Part shown: positions 1-9,616 of the stretch, piece after piece
Layout of the letters: every line of letters starts with the position of its first letter
How positions within the stretch are numbered: position 1 is the first letter of the stretch
From: Flavobacterium phragmitis
Lineage (GTDB): Bacteria > Bacteroidota > Bacteroidia > Flavobacteriales > Flavobacteriaceae
Direction of reading: 5' to 3'
Assembly: GCF_900112575.1 (NCBI RefSeq)
Contig: NZ_FOMH01000018.1
Location: forward strand, 1 to 64,000
DNA length: 64,000 bases
The notes under the pieces: model-generated
What the model was told of the DNA's origin: nothing
Database searches by the model: none
What the model saw: only the letters and a program-made list of their open reading frames with translations
Made by a program: the position numbers and the translations under genes

Positions 1-327
1 GCACGCAATTGCAATATCTTCCCTGAAAACAGGAGTTACAATAAAATTTGCTCCTAAACTCATATACAATGAAGCCGAAGCCGCATCTGTAATAGAACCA
101 ACTCCTAAGATCATTCCCGGAAGTTCTGCTAAAGCATATTTGTTCAGCGCTCCGAAAACTTCATGCGCAAAGTCGCCTCTGCTGGTAAACTCCATTAATC
201 GGGATCCGCCGTCGTAACAGGCTTTCAATACTTTTTTACTCAATTCGATATCAGAATGAAAAAACAACGGAACCATACCGTTTTCTTTCATGGTCTGAGC
301 CACTTCAATTCTTGAATATTTTGCCAT
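1..327 (-). CDS. kdgA: KDPG aldolase, N-terminal part (cut by window edge)
   Basis: The first 109 codons are present, beginning MAKYSRIEVAQTMKENGMVP; the rest lies left of the window. The N-terminal half reads as a 2-keto-3-deoxy-6-phosphogluconate aldolase of the flavobacterial type, with the early helix and strand containing GSRLMEFTSRGDF and the later GANFIVTPVF strand. The enzyme would cleave KDPG to pyruvate and glyceraldehyde 3-phosphate in the cytoplasm, the last step of alginate monomer breakdown. It starts 12 bp after the stop of the KDG kinase, so the two are almost certainly co-transcribed. The Schiff-base lysine should lie in the part outside the window. Family call from motif recognition and context. 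Confidence 0.85.
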   Translation of the reverse strand, partial: MAKYSRIEVAQTMKENGMVPLFFHSDIELSKKVLKACYDGGSRLMEFTSRGDFAHEVFGALNKYALAELPGMILGVGSITDAASASLYMSLGANFIVTPVFREDIAIAC

Positions 328-339
328 TTTTATTTAAAA

Positions 340-1362
340 TTATCTTGACACTAATGCAGAACCATCACCATCAATCCTATTTTCAACTTCTTTTAAAGTA
401 ACCAAGTTGTAATCTCCCGCAATAGTATGTTTCAAACAACAAGTTGCAACTGCAAAATCCAATGCTCTCTGGTTATTATTCTGATATTCCAGCAGTCCAT
501 AAATCAGTCCGCCCATGAAAGCATCACCGCTCCCAACTCTGTCCACAACTGGTGTGACTTCTTTTACTTCTGCACTATAAATTGTTTTTCCATCATATAA
601 AATCCCACCTATTCTCTGGTGCGATGCACTAATAGAATAACGAAGTGTTGTCGCAGCGATTTTAAGGTTCGGAATCAATTCAAACAGTTTATCGTATACT
701 GCTGGAAGTGATTTTTCATCCTGGTAATTTGGATTTACCTTGGGAATTCCCAACATAAAATACGCAGTATCAATATCTCCTAAAATCACATTGCTGTATT
801 TCAGCATTTCCGGCATTACTTCACTTGGCGTTTTTCCGTACTGCCAAAGTTTTGATCTGTAGTTTAAATCGCAGGAAATTTTAATTCCTTTTTTATGAGC
901 GACTTTAATTGCTTCCAAACAGGCTTCTGCCGCAGTTTGCGAAATAGCCGGAGTGATACCGCTCCAGTGGAACCATTCAGCCCCTTCTAAAACGTTATCC
1001 CAGTCAACCTGTCCTTTTTCTATGGTCGACATCGCACTGTGTGCACGATCGTAAACTACATTGCTGCCACGAGTTCCTGCTCCTGTTTCCAGAAAATAGA
1101 TTCCCAAACGTTCTCCTCCGTAAACAATGTTTTTAGATTCGACGTTCATTTTTCTGATTTCTTTTAATGCAGAAAAACCAATTTCATTTTCAGGAAGTCT
1201 TGTAACAAATTCAGCATTAACACCATAATTTGCCAGAGAAACACATACATTGAATTCTCCGCCACCATACGTAGCACCAAATGCCGTAGACTGTGAAAAA
1301 CGCAGATGTCTTTCTGTCGATAAACGCAGCATGATTTCTCCAAATGCAACTACTTTACTCAT
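340..1362 (-). CDS. kdgK: 2-keto-3-deoxygluconate kinase (PfkB family)
   Basis: This 340-residue PfkB-family sugar kinase has the N-terminal GGGEFNVCVSLANYG substrate region and the C-terminal PfkB signature DRVGSGDAFMGG, where the aspartate of GSGD is the catalytic base. It probably phosphorylates 2-keto-3-deoxygluconate to KDPG in the cytoplasm. The assignment to KDG rather than another sugar rests on its place between an alginate lyase gene (64 bp upstream) and the KDPG aldolase gene (12 bp downstream) on the same strand. No separate operator is seen in the short gap before it, so it probably depends on the promoter of the PL6 gene. Confidence 0.88.
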   Translation of the reverse strand: MSKVVAFGEIMLRLSTERHLRFSQSTAFGATYGGGEFNVCVSLANYGVNAEFVTRLPENEIGFSALKEIRKMNVESKNIVYGGERLGIYFLETGAGTRGSNVVYDRAHSAMSTIEKGQVDWDNVLEGAEWFHWSGITPAISQTAAEACLEAIKVAHKKGIKISCDLNYRSKLWQYGKTPSEVMPEMLKYSNVILGDIDTAYFMLGIPKVNPNYQDEKSLPAVYDKLFELIPNLKIAATTLRYSISASHQRIGGILYDGKTIYSAEVKEVTPVVDRVGSGDAFMGGLIYGLLEYQNNNQRALDFAVATCCLKHTIAGDYNLVTLKEVENRIDGDGSALVSR

Positions 1363-1426
1363 ATCTATTTAAAAAATTAAAAACCTTTGTTTCTTTGCTT
1401 CTTTGTCCCTTTGAACCTTTTTTAAA

Positions 1427-3730
1427 CTAATACATCATTTTCTGCTTTAAATTTTGTTCGGTTCTAAATTCTCCCGAATTGTCAATTTTGTTATTGCTTT
1501 CTTTTTGTTCTTTTTCTCCCCATAAAACAGCAATTGTTTTTACAGCATTGTTGCTGAAAATATTGTTTGAAATAGTAACATTTACAATTCCCTGCAACTT
1601 TAATAACGTCCCACTTGTTTCTAATTTTCCAGAATTAATAACAGAATTGTTGTCAAAAACTAAATTGCCACCAATAGTAGATTCATCATAACCGCCTCTG
1701 TAATAATCCAAAATGTTATTAGAAATATTGTCGAATTTAGAATTGGTAATGAATAAAAACTCTGCGTTGTATTCTCCTAAATCGTCGTTTTCTGCGGCTA
1801 GATTTATTGCGTTCTTACAGTTTTTTATTATGGAATTATCAATAGCGATTGTGTCTGAAAAAGAATCTTTGTATGTCTTTAAAACATAATCAAATTGACT
1901 TATTTCACTGTTTGCTATTTTTAGATTATAAGCCGCAGACATTTCTTTTTCTTTGGTAGTAAAGGCGTTTTGATTATTATTTCCTTTAAGAATTACAGCA
2001 TTTAGCATTAAGTTTCCTTTTGGCAACATTAAAAAAGCAGCAGTATTGTTTGCTCCATTATATTCCAAAATGGCTTTGTTTTTTTTATCTTTTGATTGAA
2101 TTGTGATGGTTTTATCAATTTTCAGAGATTCATTTATTTTATAAGTGCCACTTTTTAGTTCAATAATGGTATTTGAAGAAGCTTCAGAAAGCGCTTTGAT
2201 AAGTTCTTTTTGTGTGTTTACTTGTATTGTTTTTGGAGTAGCAACCTGTGCTTCATTAGAAAACCAGCTTGTTCCAAAGTCCTTTTTATTAATCTGTCCT
2301 TTGTTTTTATCCACAGGAAAAACCATCGATCCAACGGAGTTTTTAGTACTTCTGTCATTTCCAAAGATGTCTTTTGCAATAGTTTCAAAATCAAAACCAT
2401 TATAAACGTCTGTGTAATTTGCTGTTGGAACATAAAGCCAGTCCGATTGTTTATTTAAGGTAAAGCTGTTTTTCTGCAATTCTTTAGGCTCCGATTTGCT
2501 TTCGTAGTCTGTGTTAATGATGTTGTTTTTAAATAAAATGCCATCAATTTTATCGTAAGCTTTTATTGGTGCTTTAGCGTCACTAGAATTATAGATTAAA
2601 TTATTCGCGAGAATAGTGCGTGTTGGTCTTGCAGAACGAATTTCCTGCGCTGGTAAAACGACCGATTTATCCATATTGGCACCAACACTCAATTGCCAAG
2701 GTGTGTCGCAATCAACAAAAGTATTATAAGCTACAACGGCATCTGTAACTTGATTGTAACGGTTCTGTGGAGATTTAGGAACTCCATTCATTACTGCCAA
2801 TGCACTGCGGAATTCGCTTCCTTTTATTTTATAAAAATAATTGTTGGTAATCCAATGTCCTGTATTAATTAGACGAATACCGCCCATAAAATCAGAATTC
2901 TCATCTCCAATAAATATATTGCTATCTATGGTACAGTAGTTTCCATGTCGCAAAACCAAAGAGCCTTCAGATTTATAAAAGATATTATTTCGGTAAATAT
3001 TATTGTTTGATTTATTCGATATGATTTCAACTTCACCATCACATCTTTCAAATAAATTGTGCTCAACAGTAGTATAGGAAGGAGCCATTGAAGTACCGCT
3101 ATCTCCAATTTGAATAGTTTCGCCATGAGGTCCTCCCTTTCGGGGACGTGGTCCAAAATGGTTATTAATTATTTTGTGGTAATTGTTAATCTGTTCATTT
3201 CCTTCTAAAATAACCATAATGGTAGGACCCTGATTTGACTTTCCAGACAAATAGGAATTGGATAGTTCGTTATGTCTTCCCCAAAATTCAATCCAATGAT
3301 CTGAGCGAACACGGTTCAATTGAGTAAAGTCTTCAATTACACAATCTGTAACGATACAGTTGTTTGCAATTTTACTCGAATCAATATGAAAATCAATTAC
3401 AGATTTTGATGGTGTATAACCGTTACGAAAGTACAATCCTCTTATAACTAAATATGAGCCCCCAATTTTTAAATCGGATCCCCCCTCAATGCTTACTTTT
3501 CCAGAAGTTTCAGCTCGTAATGTTATAGGATTGTCTTTAGTTCCTTTGCTGTCAAATTTAATTTGAATATTTTTCCAGATACCATTAGATAAAATTATTT
3601 CATCTCCAGGTTTTGCACTTGATATGGCTGTTTTTAATTCTGCTTCGTTTTTTACTTTTATAATGTCTTTGCCAGTCGCCACAAAAGAGAATAGCAAAAA
3701 GGCCAGATTAAGCGCTAAAAAATTCTTCAT
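1427..3730 (-). CDS. PL6 family alginate lyase, two-part beta-helix
   Basis: From the chosen start (MKNFLALNLAFLLFSFVATG, a clear signal peptide) the protein has 767 residues; an ATG 16 codons upstream is possible but puts non-signal sequence in front. The N-terminal half matches the chondroitinase-B-like right-handed beta-helix of PL6. The catalytic pair is visible as Lys in EIISNKSNN (about residue 240) and Arg in LVLRHGNY (about 261). Their 21-residue spacing is the same as Lys220/Arg241 that I recall for the PL6 enzyme AlyGC. The second half (about 500-760) is rich in N, I and D with repeated strands and looks like another beta-helix, as in two-domain PL6 enzymes. It is likely a periplasmic or outer-membrane-associated lyase on alginate or its oligomers. 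First gene of the PL6-kdgK-kdgA unit. Confidence 0.88.
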   Translation of the reverse strand: MKNFLALNLAFLLFSFVATGKDIIKVKNEAELKTAISSAKPGDEIILSNGIWKNIQIKFDSKGTKDNPITLRAETSGKVSIEGGSDLKIGGSYLVIRGLYFRNGYTPSKSVIDFHIDSSKIANNCIVTDCVIEDFTQLNRVRSDHWIEFWGRHNELSNSYLSGKSNQGPTIMVILEGNEQINNYHKIINNHFGPRPRKGGPHGETIQIGDSGTSMAPSYTTVEHNLFERCDGEVEIISNKSNNNIYRNNIFYKSEGSLVLRHGNYCTIDSNIFIGDENSDFMGGIRLINTGHWITNNYFYKIKGSEFRSALAVMNGVPKSPQNRYNQVTDAVVAYNTFVDCDTPWQLSVGANMDKSVVLPAQEIRSARPTRTILANNLIYNSSDAKAPIKAYDKIDGILFKNNIINTDYESKSEPKELQKNSFTLNKQSDWLYVPTANYTDVYNGFDFETIAKDIFGNDRSTKNSVGSMVFPVDKNKGQINKKDFGTSWFSNEAQVATPKTIQVNTQKELIKALSEASSNTIIELKSGTYKINESLKIDKTITIQSKDKKNKAILEYNGANNTAAFLMLPKGNLMLNAVILKGNNNQNAFTTKEKEMSAAYNLKIANSEISQFDYVLKTYKDSFSDTIAIDNSIIKNCKNAINLAAENDDLGEYNAEFLFITNSKFDNISNNILDYYRGGYDESTIGGNLVFDNNSVINSGKLETSGTLLKLQGIVNVTISNNIFSNNAVKTIAVLWGEKEQKESNNKIDNSGEFRTEQNLKQKMMY

Positions 3731-3793
3731 CAATTTTATTATTTGGTTGTTAAAAAGTGTAAAATTCTGGTACTTCAACTATAAAAACAATAA

Positions 3794-3820
3794 TTGGTTA
3801 ACCAGTTTGGAAATCCAAAT
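3794..3820. promoter_or_regulatory. Paired uronate-type operator upstream of PL6
   Basis: TTGGTTAACCAG (3794-3805) is followed by TTTGGAAATCCAAA (3807-3820), two palindromes about 14 bp apart centre to centre. They lie 64-90 bp before the PL6 start. Motif type matches the ExuR/UxuR GntR-family consensus (TTGGTATACCAA). Confidence 0.7.
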
Positions 3821-4104
3821 ATAGGTAATTTTTATCATTCAAGAACATAAATAAGTATAATTAAAGAAATTTTTGTTCTAATTTCTTGATAAATGAATAA
3901 GAAGCTTAATAGAGGTATCTTAAACTTCTTTTAAATATAAAGGAGATTAGTTCATTTTTTTTTCTTTTTTATTTAAGAAAAAAACACTAAGCCTTTATTT
4001 TACTTCATTCTTTGTTTGTAATTATAAATCCGATAAAAATGAATTTTATATTTTTTTACATTTTTTTTATTGAAAATGTAATTAATTCATATTAAAGTTG
4101 TTAT

Positions 4105-4132
4105 TTTGGTTTAACCAAATTGGGTAACCAAT
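4105..4132. promoter_or_regulatory. Paired uronate-type operator upstream of CBM32-PL7
   Basis: TTTGGTTTAACCAAA (4105-4119) and ATTGGGTAACCAAT (4119-4132) are two adjacent palindromes with centres about 13.5 bp apart, 41 bp before the lyase ATG. Same motif as at the other lyase promoters. Confidence 0.75.
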
Positions 4133-4172
4133 TTAAAAAACCAATTATTTAACCTTTTTAAAAACAATTTCT

Positions 4173-5522
4173 ATGAAAAGAAAAACATTAAAAAAATTGC
4201 ACTCCATTTTTTTGAAATCGAACAGAATTAGTGGATATTTATTCGCTTGCCTGGTTCTTTTTACTGCTTGTACAAATGATGAATTACAAAAGGTAGAAAA
4301 TGAAGCTTCAGTGAATGAAGTACCAAAGACAACTGGTACTACTGGTAAATTAGTTACAAGCAAACTAACTCCAGCTTCAGTATCTGATAATGGAAATGAT
4401 GGGAACGTTGCGACTAATACGCTTGATGGTAACTTAAGCACACGCTGGTCTTCAGATGGAAGTACAGGGAAATACATTACTTATGATTTAGGATCATCAA
4501 AACCAATTTCTAGTCTAAAAATTGCATGGCATCAGGGGGATCAGAGAAAAACCTATTTTCAAATTCGTGTTGGCGATTCAACTGGCAGTCTTACTACTGT
4601 TTATGATGCAAAAACAACGGGAAGCAGCGGTACTACAACAGCTTTAGAAACTTATAATTTGGCATCTACAGTAACGGCCAGATATGTTAGAATTTCTTGT
4701 TTTGGAAATTCATTGACGACATGGAATAGTATTACGGAGACAGAAATTTACAGTACTGTAGATGATGGATTACCAGATGCGTACCCAACTTCGGTAATTG
4801 GTATTTCGGCAAATACATGGAAGATTAATAGTTTTACTGGAACTCCAGGTTCATCGGCTGTTTATTACGATGATATTACAACTGCAAGTGGAGTATCTTA
4901 TAATACATACAATGATCCAAATTATTTCTATACAGATGGAACTTGGACTTATTTTAAATGTTACAGAGGATTAGGTACTTCATCAAATTCTTCAAACCCT
5001 AGAGTGGAATTAAGAGAATTAAATAATGGAAGTGCAGCAAGCTGGGATGGTTCAGTAGGAACTCATACCATGACTTGGACGGTTAAAGTAGATAAACTGC
5101 CAAAAGGAGAAAATGGAACTACTGGAGTTTTGTGTTTCGGTCAAATACATGGCCCTTCTACAAATAGCAGTGGCGTAGCAGTAGATGATATTATACGTGT
5201 ACAATTTGACGGAGCTGCTAATCAATCAACTGGTACAGTTAAATTAAAAATTAGCGGTTACATTACTGAAAAAGTATTAGGTGGCAGTAAATCATTTACT
5301 GGATACTCATTAGGAACGAGCTATACTTTTACTATAAAATACACTGGCGGAAAAGTGTATTTGTATAATGGATCCACTTTAGTTTTCTCTCAGCAAATGG
5401 ATACAAGTACAGAAGGAAATTATTTTAAAGCTGGAAACTATTTACAGTCTGTAAAAAATGTCAGCTATGATGGTTCTTATGGTTTGGTTGGAATCAGTAA
5501 CCTAACAGTTTCTCATCAATAA
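4173..5522 (+). CDS. CBM32-PL7 alginate lyase, lipoprotein
   Basis: 449 residues. The N-terminus is basic, then hydrophobic, ending in LVLFTACTND, a lipobox that would give a surface-anchored lipoprotein at the cysteine (about 33). Residues about 60-200 look like an F5/8-type C (CBM32) domain (GNLSTRWSSDG, ARYVRISCFG). Residues about 205-449 are the PL7 jelly-roll, with the three family motifs RVELREL, GQIHG and YFKAGNYLQS, which supply the catalytic Arg, Gln, His and Tyr. It would cut polymeric alginate endolytically at the cell surface. A terminator-like hairpin follows at 5541-5574, so it is probably a single-gene unit. Confidence 0.93.
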   Translation: MKRKTLKKLHSIFLKSNRISGYLFACLVLFTACTNDELQKVENEASVNEVPKTTGTTGKLVTSKLTPASVSDNGNDGNVATNTLDGNLSTRWSSDGSTGKYITYDLGSSKPISSLKIAWHQGDQRKTYFQIRVGDSTGSLTTVYDAKTTGSSGTTTALETYNLASTVTARYVRISCFGNSLTTWNSITETEIYSTVDDGLPDAYPTSVIGISANTWKINSFTGTPGSSAVYYDDITTASGVSYNTYNDPNYFYTDGTWTYFKCYRGLGTSSNSSNPRVELRELNNGSAASWDGSVGTHTMTWTVKVDKLPKGENGTTGVLCFGQIHGPSTNSSGVAVDDIIRVQFDGAANQSTGTVKLKISGYITEKVLGGSKSFTGYSLGTSYTFTIKYTGGKVYLYNGSTLVFSQQMDTSTEGNYFKAGNYLQSVKNVSYDGSYGLVGISNLTVSHQ

Positions 5523-5540
5523 TTTAAGTTGTTTTTTTTA

Positions 5541-5574
5541 AAGTGGCTGTCTCAAAAGGACAGCTTCTTTTTTG
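5541..5574 (+). terminator. Rho-independent-like terminator after PL7
   Basis: GCTGTC (5546-5551), 7-nt loop, GACAGC (5559-5564), then a T-rich run. It lies 24 bp after the PL7 stop. Confidence 0.65.
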
Positions 5575-5659
5575 TGGTGTATATAGAGTTTTTTTTGGGT
5601 TCAATTTAAGTTAGATGTAAAAATGTATGGATTTTGTTTTTTTATAATAGATTTAATTA

Positions 5660-5690
5660 TATATTTGGAAAACCAAATTGGTTTACCAAT
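5660..5690 (+). promoter_or_regulatory. Promoter -7 box overlapping a paired operator, PL17 unit
   Basis: TATATTTG (5660-5667) fits the Bacteroidetes -7 element TAnnTTTG. It overlaps the operator TTTGGAAAACCAAA (5664-5677), which is followed by ATTGGTTTACCAAT (5677-5690). Centres are 13 bp apart. Overlap of -7 box and operator suggests repression by occlusion. Confidence 0.65.
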
Positions 5691-5819
5691 TTAAAAAGCT
5701 TTTAACATTTGAAAACCTGATTATTGGCTTTAAATTCTACTCATATTTAAAGGATTTAAAAATTTAAATTGTTTAGTATTTAATAAAACAAAAATATGTT
5801 ATTGATTAACTGAAAAATA

Positions 5820-8087
5820 ATGACAGCAAATTTTATAAAAAATAAAGTCTTGAAGATTCTCGCTTTTACAGTATTGCTATTGTTGTCCAAAAGTGTAGTT
5901 GCTCAGTCACATCCTAGATTGGTTTTAACCAAAAAAGGAGTAGCTGAAATTAAGGACAATTTAGGGAAAGCACCACTTTTTGATTCATCCTTACAAGATG
6001 TAAAAAAGGAAGTCGATGCTGAAATTATTTTAGGAATTGAAGTTCCTGTTCCTAAAGATTTTTCAGGAGGTTATACGCATGAGCGTCATAAAAAGAATTT
6101 TTTGATCATGCAGAAGGCTGGATTTTTATACCAGATTTTAGGAGATAAAAAGTATGCTGTTTATGTCAAAGATATGTTGATGGCTTATACTAAATTATAT
6201 CCGACACTGCCTTTGCATCCGCAGGAACGCTCTTATGCGCGAGGAAAATTATTTTGGCAGGCACTCAATGATGCCAATTGGCTTGTATATGCAAGTCAGG
6301 CTTATGATTGCGTTTATGATTTTATTGGTGGTAATGATAGAGCTATTATTGAAAAAGAATTATTTAGGCCTTTTGCTGATTTTATTTCTATAGGTTCTCC
6401 ACAGTTTTTTAATCGCGTTCATAATCATAGTACTTGGGGAAATGTAGCAGTTGGAATGATTGCATTAGTGATGGATGATGCAGAATTGCTTGACAGGGCG
6501 TTGAATGGATTAAAAGAAGATGGATTGCCTGCAGGAATGAAAGACAACGATGGAGGTTTGATTAAACAAGAAGGTCAGAAAACCGGATTTCTAGCCAATG
6601 TTGATGAACCTTTTTCGCCAGATGGTTATTATAATGAAGGACCGTATTATCAGCGATATGCAATGTATCCGTTTTTGGTTTTCGCAGAAGCATTGCAAAA
6701 CACGAAACCAGATTTAAAAATTTTTGAGTATAGAAACGGAATTTTAATCAAATCGGTTTATGCATTATTGAATTTGACCAATTCTAAAGGAGAATTTTTT
6801 CCTCTCAACGACGGACAAAAAGGAATGTCCTACTATTCAAGAGAATTAGTTTCGTCAGTTGATATCGCTTATTTATATGGAAATAAAGATACGTCATTAT
6901 TATCTATTGCCGAAAAACAAGGACGTGTTCAATTGGATAATGCTGGCATGGCTGTGGCTTTGGCAGTTAAAAAGAAATTGGCTAAACCTTTTACTAAAAA
7001 ATCAATTGATCTGTCTGACGGCCAAGATGGCAACCAAGGAGGTGTGGCTGTTATTAGAAACAAATCTAAGGATGATGAATTGACTTTGGTCATGAAATAC
7101 ACTTCTCAGGGTTCCAGCCATGGACATTTTGACAAACTATCTTTTTCTTATTATAACAATAGTTCTGAGATTTTACAAGATTATGGATTGGCGAGATTTG
7201 TCAATATTGAACAAAAAGGCGGTGGAAATTATTTGAAAGAAAATGAGACCTGGGCAAAACAGACTATTGCCCACAATACTATTATTCAAAATGAAACCTC
7301 ACATTTTAAAGGAGATTTTGAAATAGGAGATAAGTTTTCATCCAAAAGATATTTCTTTGATGCAAGCAATCCTAAAATACAAATTATCAGCGCAACCGAA
7401 GATAATGCTTATCCAGATACAAAAATGCATCGCACAATGGTTTTACTTGAAGTTGATGGTTATGAAAAACCTTTGTTGCTTGATATTTTTCAGGTGAAAT
7501 CCAAAAGACCAAATCAATATGATCTACCTTTTTATTATTTGGGACAAATGATGACGGAAAACTTTAAATATGAAACGCCAAAATCATTAGAACCTCTGGG
7601 GAAATCTTTTGGTTATGAACATTTATGGAAAGAAGGTTTTGGGAAAGCTGGAGTTGAAAACACTAAATTTTCATGGCTCGATAACGGAAGTTTTTACACA
7701 TTGACTTCTGCAACAGAACAAGGAGACGAATTATTATTGGCGAGATTGGGCGCTAATGATCCCAATTTTAATTTGCGTAGAGATGCAGGACTTATTATTA
7801 GAAAGAAAAATACAGATAAAGCAACTTATATTAATGTTATAGAAACGCATGGAAGTTATAGTCCCGTTACTGAAGTGGCAATAAATGCATCAAGTTCTGT
7901 AACGGCTGTAGAAAAAGTTTATGAAGACGAAAGCTATATTGGTGTCTCTATCAAAAACAAAAACGGGAGTTCTTTTTTGTTTGTTCTTGCCACAGCAAAT
8001 AATTCAGTATCAGAGAAACATATTTTAGAAATTAAAGGAACGATCTATTCGTGGGTTGGAGCCTATTTTAGTAAACTAATTAAATAA
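5820..8087 (+). CDS. PL17 oligoalginate lyase (heparinase II/III-like)
   Basis: 755 residues with a signal peptide ending near VVAQS (about 29). It has the PL17 layout: an N-terminal alpha/alpha toroid (about 40-380) with the FNRVHNHSTWGN motif (Asn-His near 202-203) and GYYNEGPYYQRY (about 269-280, the catalytic tyrosine region). A heparinase II/III-like beta-sheet domain follows, starting with GSSHGHFDKLSF, whose histidine is also conserved in the family. The expected role is exolytic release of unsaturated uronate monomers from alginate oligosaccharides, in the periplasm. It is followed 8 bp later by a KdgF-like cupin, which would open the ring of the released monomer. Length is normal for PL17. 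Confidence 0.93.
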   Translation: MTANFIKNKVLKILAFTVLLLLSKSVVAQSHPRLVLTKKGVAEIKDNLGKAPLFDSSLQDVKKEVDAEIILGIEVPVPKDFSGGYTHERHKKNFLIMQKAGFLYQILGDKKYAVYVKDMLMAYTKLYPTLPLHPQERSYARGKLFWQALNDANWLVYASQAYDCVYDFIGGNDRAIIEKELFRPFADFISIGSPQFFNRVHNHSTWGNVAVGMIALVMDDAELLDRALNGLKEDGLPAGMKDNDGGLIKQEGQKTGFLANVDEPFSPDGYYNEGPYYQRYAMYPFLVFAEALQNTKPDLKIFEYRNGILIKSVYALLNLTNSKGEFFPLNDGQKGMSYYSRELVSSVDIAYLYGNKDTSLLSIAEKQGRVQLDNAGMAVALAVKKKLAKPFTKKSIDLSDGQDGNQGGVAVIRNKSKDDELTLVMKYTSQGSSHGHFDKLSFSYYNNSSEILQDYGLARFVNIEQKGGGNYLKENETWAKQTIAHNTIIQNETSHFKGDFEIGDKFSSKRYFFDASNPKIQIISATEDNAYPDTKMHRTMVLLEVDGYEKPLLLDIFQVKSKRPNQYDLPFYYLGQMMTENFKYETPKSLEPLGKSFGYEHLWKEGFGKAGVENTKFSWLDNGSFYTLTSATEQGDELLLARLGANDPNFNLRRDAGLIIRKKNTDKATYINVIETHGSYSPVTEVAINASSSVTAVEKVYEDESYIGVSIKNKNGSSFLFVLATANNSVSEKHILEIKGTIYSWVGAYFSKLIK

Positions 8088-8095
8088 AAAATAAT

Positions 8096-8446
8096 ATGAA
8101 AAGTTTTGGAGCAAGCAAGGAATTTTTAATAGGAGACGAAATAGAGTGGGAAGTTGTAGGCGATGGAGTGAAAAGAAAAATAATGGGATATGATGATACC
8201 ATTATGTTAGTGAATGTGAATTTTAAAAAAGGAAGTATCGGCCCTTTACACGAGCATTATCATGCTCAGGTAACTTATGTAGTTAGCGGTGAGTTTGAAG
8301 TGACGATTGGTGAGGAGAAAAAAATATTAAAAGGAGGAGACTGTTTTTATATTCCTCCTCATGTATGGCATGGTGCTTTATGTTTGGCTGATGGAGTTTT
8401 GGTAGATGTTTTTAGTCCTATACGTGAGGATTTCATGAAGATTTAA
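8096..8446 (+). CDS. kdgF: KdgF-like cupin, unsaturated uronate ring-opening
   Basis: 116-residue single-domain cupin. Metal-binding motif 1 is HEHYHAQVTYVVSGEFEV and motif 2 is GGDCFYIPPHVWHGA, giving the His/Gln/His set expected of KdgF. KdgF proteins speed conversion of 4,5-unsaturated uronate monomers to the linear keto sugar (DEH). No signal peptide is seen, so it should act in the cytoplasm, after monomer import. It sits 8 bp downstream of PL17, which makes these monomers, so the two form one transcription unit. Small cupins are hard to tell apart by sequence alone; the context makes KdgF the best call. Confidence 0.85.
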   Translation: MKSFGASKEFLIGDEIEWEVVGDGVKRKIMGYDDTIMLVNVNFKKGSIGPLHEHYHAQVTYVVSGEFEVTIGEEKKILKGGDCFYIPPHVWHGALCLADGVLVDVFSPIREDFMKI

Positions 8447-8547
8447 TTGTTTTCATGAAATATATTCTCTTATAGAGAGTAAAAAAATGGTAATCTAATT
8501 TATTCAATAAAAAAGTAACGAATTGTCTTTTTATTAATATAAAGTAG

Positions 8548-8590
8548 TACTTTTGATAAGTATAATTGGTTTACCAATTTGATAAACCAG
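8548..8590 (+). promoter_or_regulatory. Promoter -7 box and operator pair, second PL7
   Basis: TACTTTTG (8548-8555) fits TAnnTTTG, with a TTG 21 nt upstream (8524-8526). It is followed by the palindrome AATTGGTTTACCAATT (8564-8579) and a weaker copy TTGATAAACCAG (8579-8590), centres 13 bp apart. Confidence 0.65.
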
Positions 8591-8692
8591 ATCTTTAAAA
8601 ACAGAAATTACTCTGTTTTTAAATAAAAAGGAGATACCGAATATTTGATTACAAATAAATTATGGACGATTAATTTTATAATATAACTTAAA

Positions 8693-9559
8693 ATGGATTT
8701 AAAATTTTCAAAAATTTCACTTTTTGCTTCACTGGTATTTATAACAATGGGTTATAGTCAGGATCAAAAGAACAAGAAAAATGTCGCTAATATTGATTTG
8801 TCTCATTGGACGTTAACTACTCCAGCACAAGATCCAAAGAAACCTGGAAAAACATTTGATTTAAATTATCCTGAAATATTTGATTTTGCCTCAAATGAAA
8901 CAGCAAAAAAGTATATGTATGAGGATGCAAAAGACAAATCGATTGTTTTTTATGCTTTTCCATCTGGAGTTTCAACTGCTAACAGTCATTTTTCAAGATC
9001 AGAATTGAGAGAGACGATGGAAATTGGCAATAAAAATGTAAACTGGACTTTTGCGCAAGGCGGTTACTTCAAAGGAACATATGCCATTGAAGACGTTTCT
9101 AAAGAAGCTGATGGAAAATACAGCAGAGTTATTATTGCTCAGATTCATGGAATATTAACAGACAGCCAGCAAGAATTAATTGGACAAAAAGATAAAAATG
9201 CAGCACCGATTCTGAAAATCTTCTGGGATCAGGGAAAAATAAGAGTAAAAACAAAAGTGCTTAAGAATCAAAATGCTTCCTTAAAAGATATGCTTCCTGC
9301 AACAGCTTGGGGCGATGATAAGGGGAGAGATTTTAAAGAAAAAATAGACTTCAATACTAAATTCACTCTTGAGATTAAAGTATCTGATGGAAGATTGGAA
9401 GTAATCATGAATGGTTCAGAATCATTTGTTTATGAAGATATCAATATCAAAAAATGGGGTGTTTTTGAAAACTATTTCAAAGCAGGAAACTATTTTCAGT
9501 CTACTAACGCGAATACGTTTGCTAAAGTAAAAATATACGACCTTCAAGTGTCTCATTAG
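8693..9559 (+). CDS. PL7 family alginate lyase, secreted
   Basis: 288 residues. A signal peptide (MDLKFSKISLFASLVFITMG, cut near YSQ) has no lipobox cysteine, so this enzyme should be soluble in the periplasm or exported, unlike the PL7 lipoprotein encoded upstream. The single PL7 domain shows SRSELRETME, AQIHGI and YFKAGNYFQS, the three conserved catalytic blocks. It has no carbohydrate-binding module. A different substrate preference (QIH enzymes often favour G-rich or mixed blocks) is likely but cannot be read from sequence. It has its own operator-controlled promoter and about 165 bp before the next gene. Confidence 0.93.
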   Translation: MDLKFSKISLFASLVFITMGYSQDQKNKKNVANIDLSHWTLTTPAQDPKKPGKTFDLNYPEIFDFASNETAKKYMYEDAKDKSIVFYAFPSGVSTANSHFSRSELRETMEIGNKNVNWTFAQGGYFKGTYAIEDVSKEADGKYSRVIIAQIHGILTDSQQELIGQKDKNAAPILKIFWDQGKIRVKTKVLKNQNASLKDMLPATAWGDDKGRDFKEKIDFNTKFTLEIKVSDGRLEVIMNGSESFVYEDINIKKWGVFENYFKAGNYFQSTNANTFAKVKIYDLQVSH

Positions 9560-9616
9560 GAGATAAATAATACGTTCGTTTAGGTGAAGATAGATTGATT
9601 TTTACTTGATTTTTTT

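Larger units (their letters stand above)
3731..4172. other. Divergent intergenic region between PL6 and PL7
   Basis: This 442-bp gap separates two divergent lyase genes. It holds one operator pair near each gene (3794-3820 and 4105-4132). In between (about 3830-4090) there is very AT-rich DNA with no ORF or hairpin that I can support. Confidence 0.6.
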
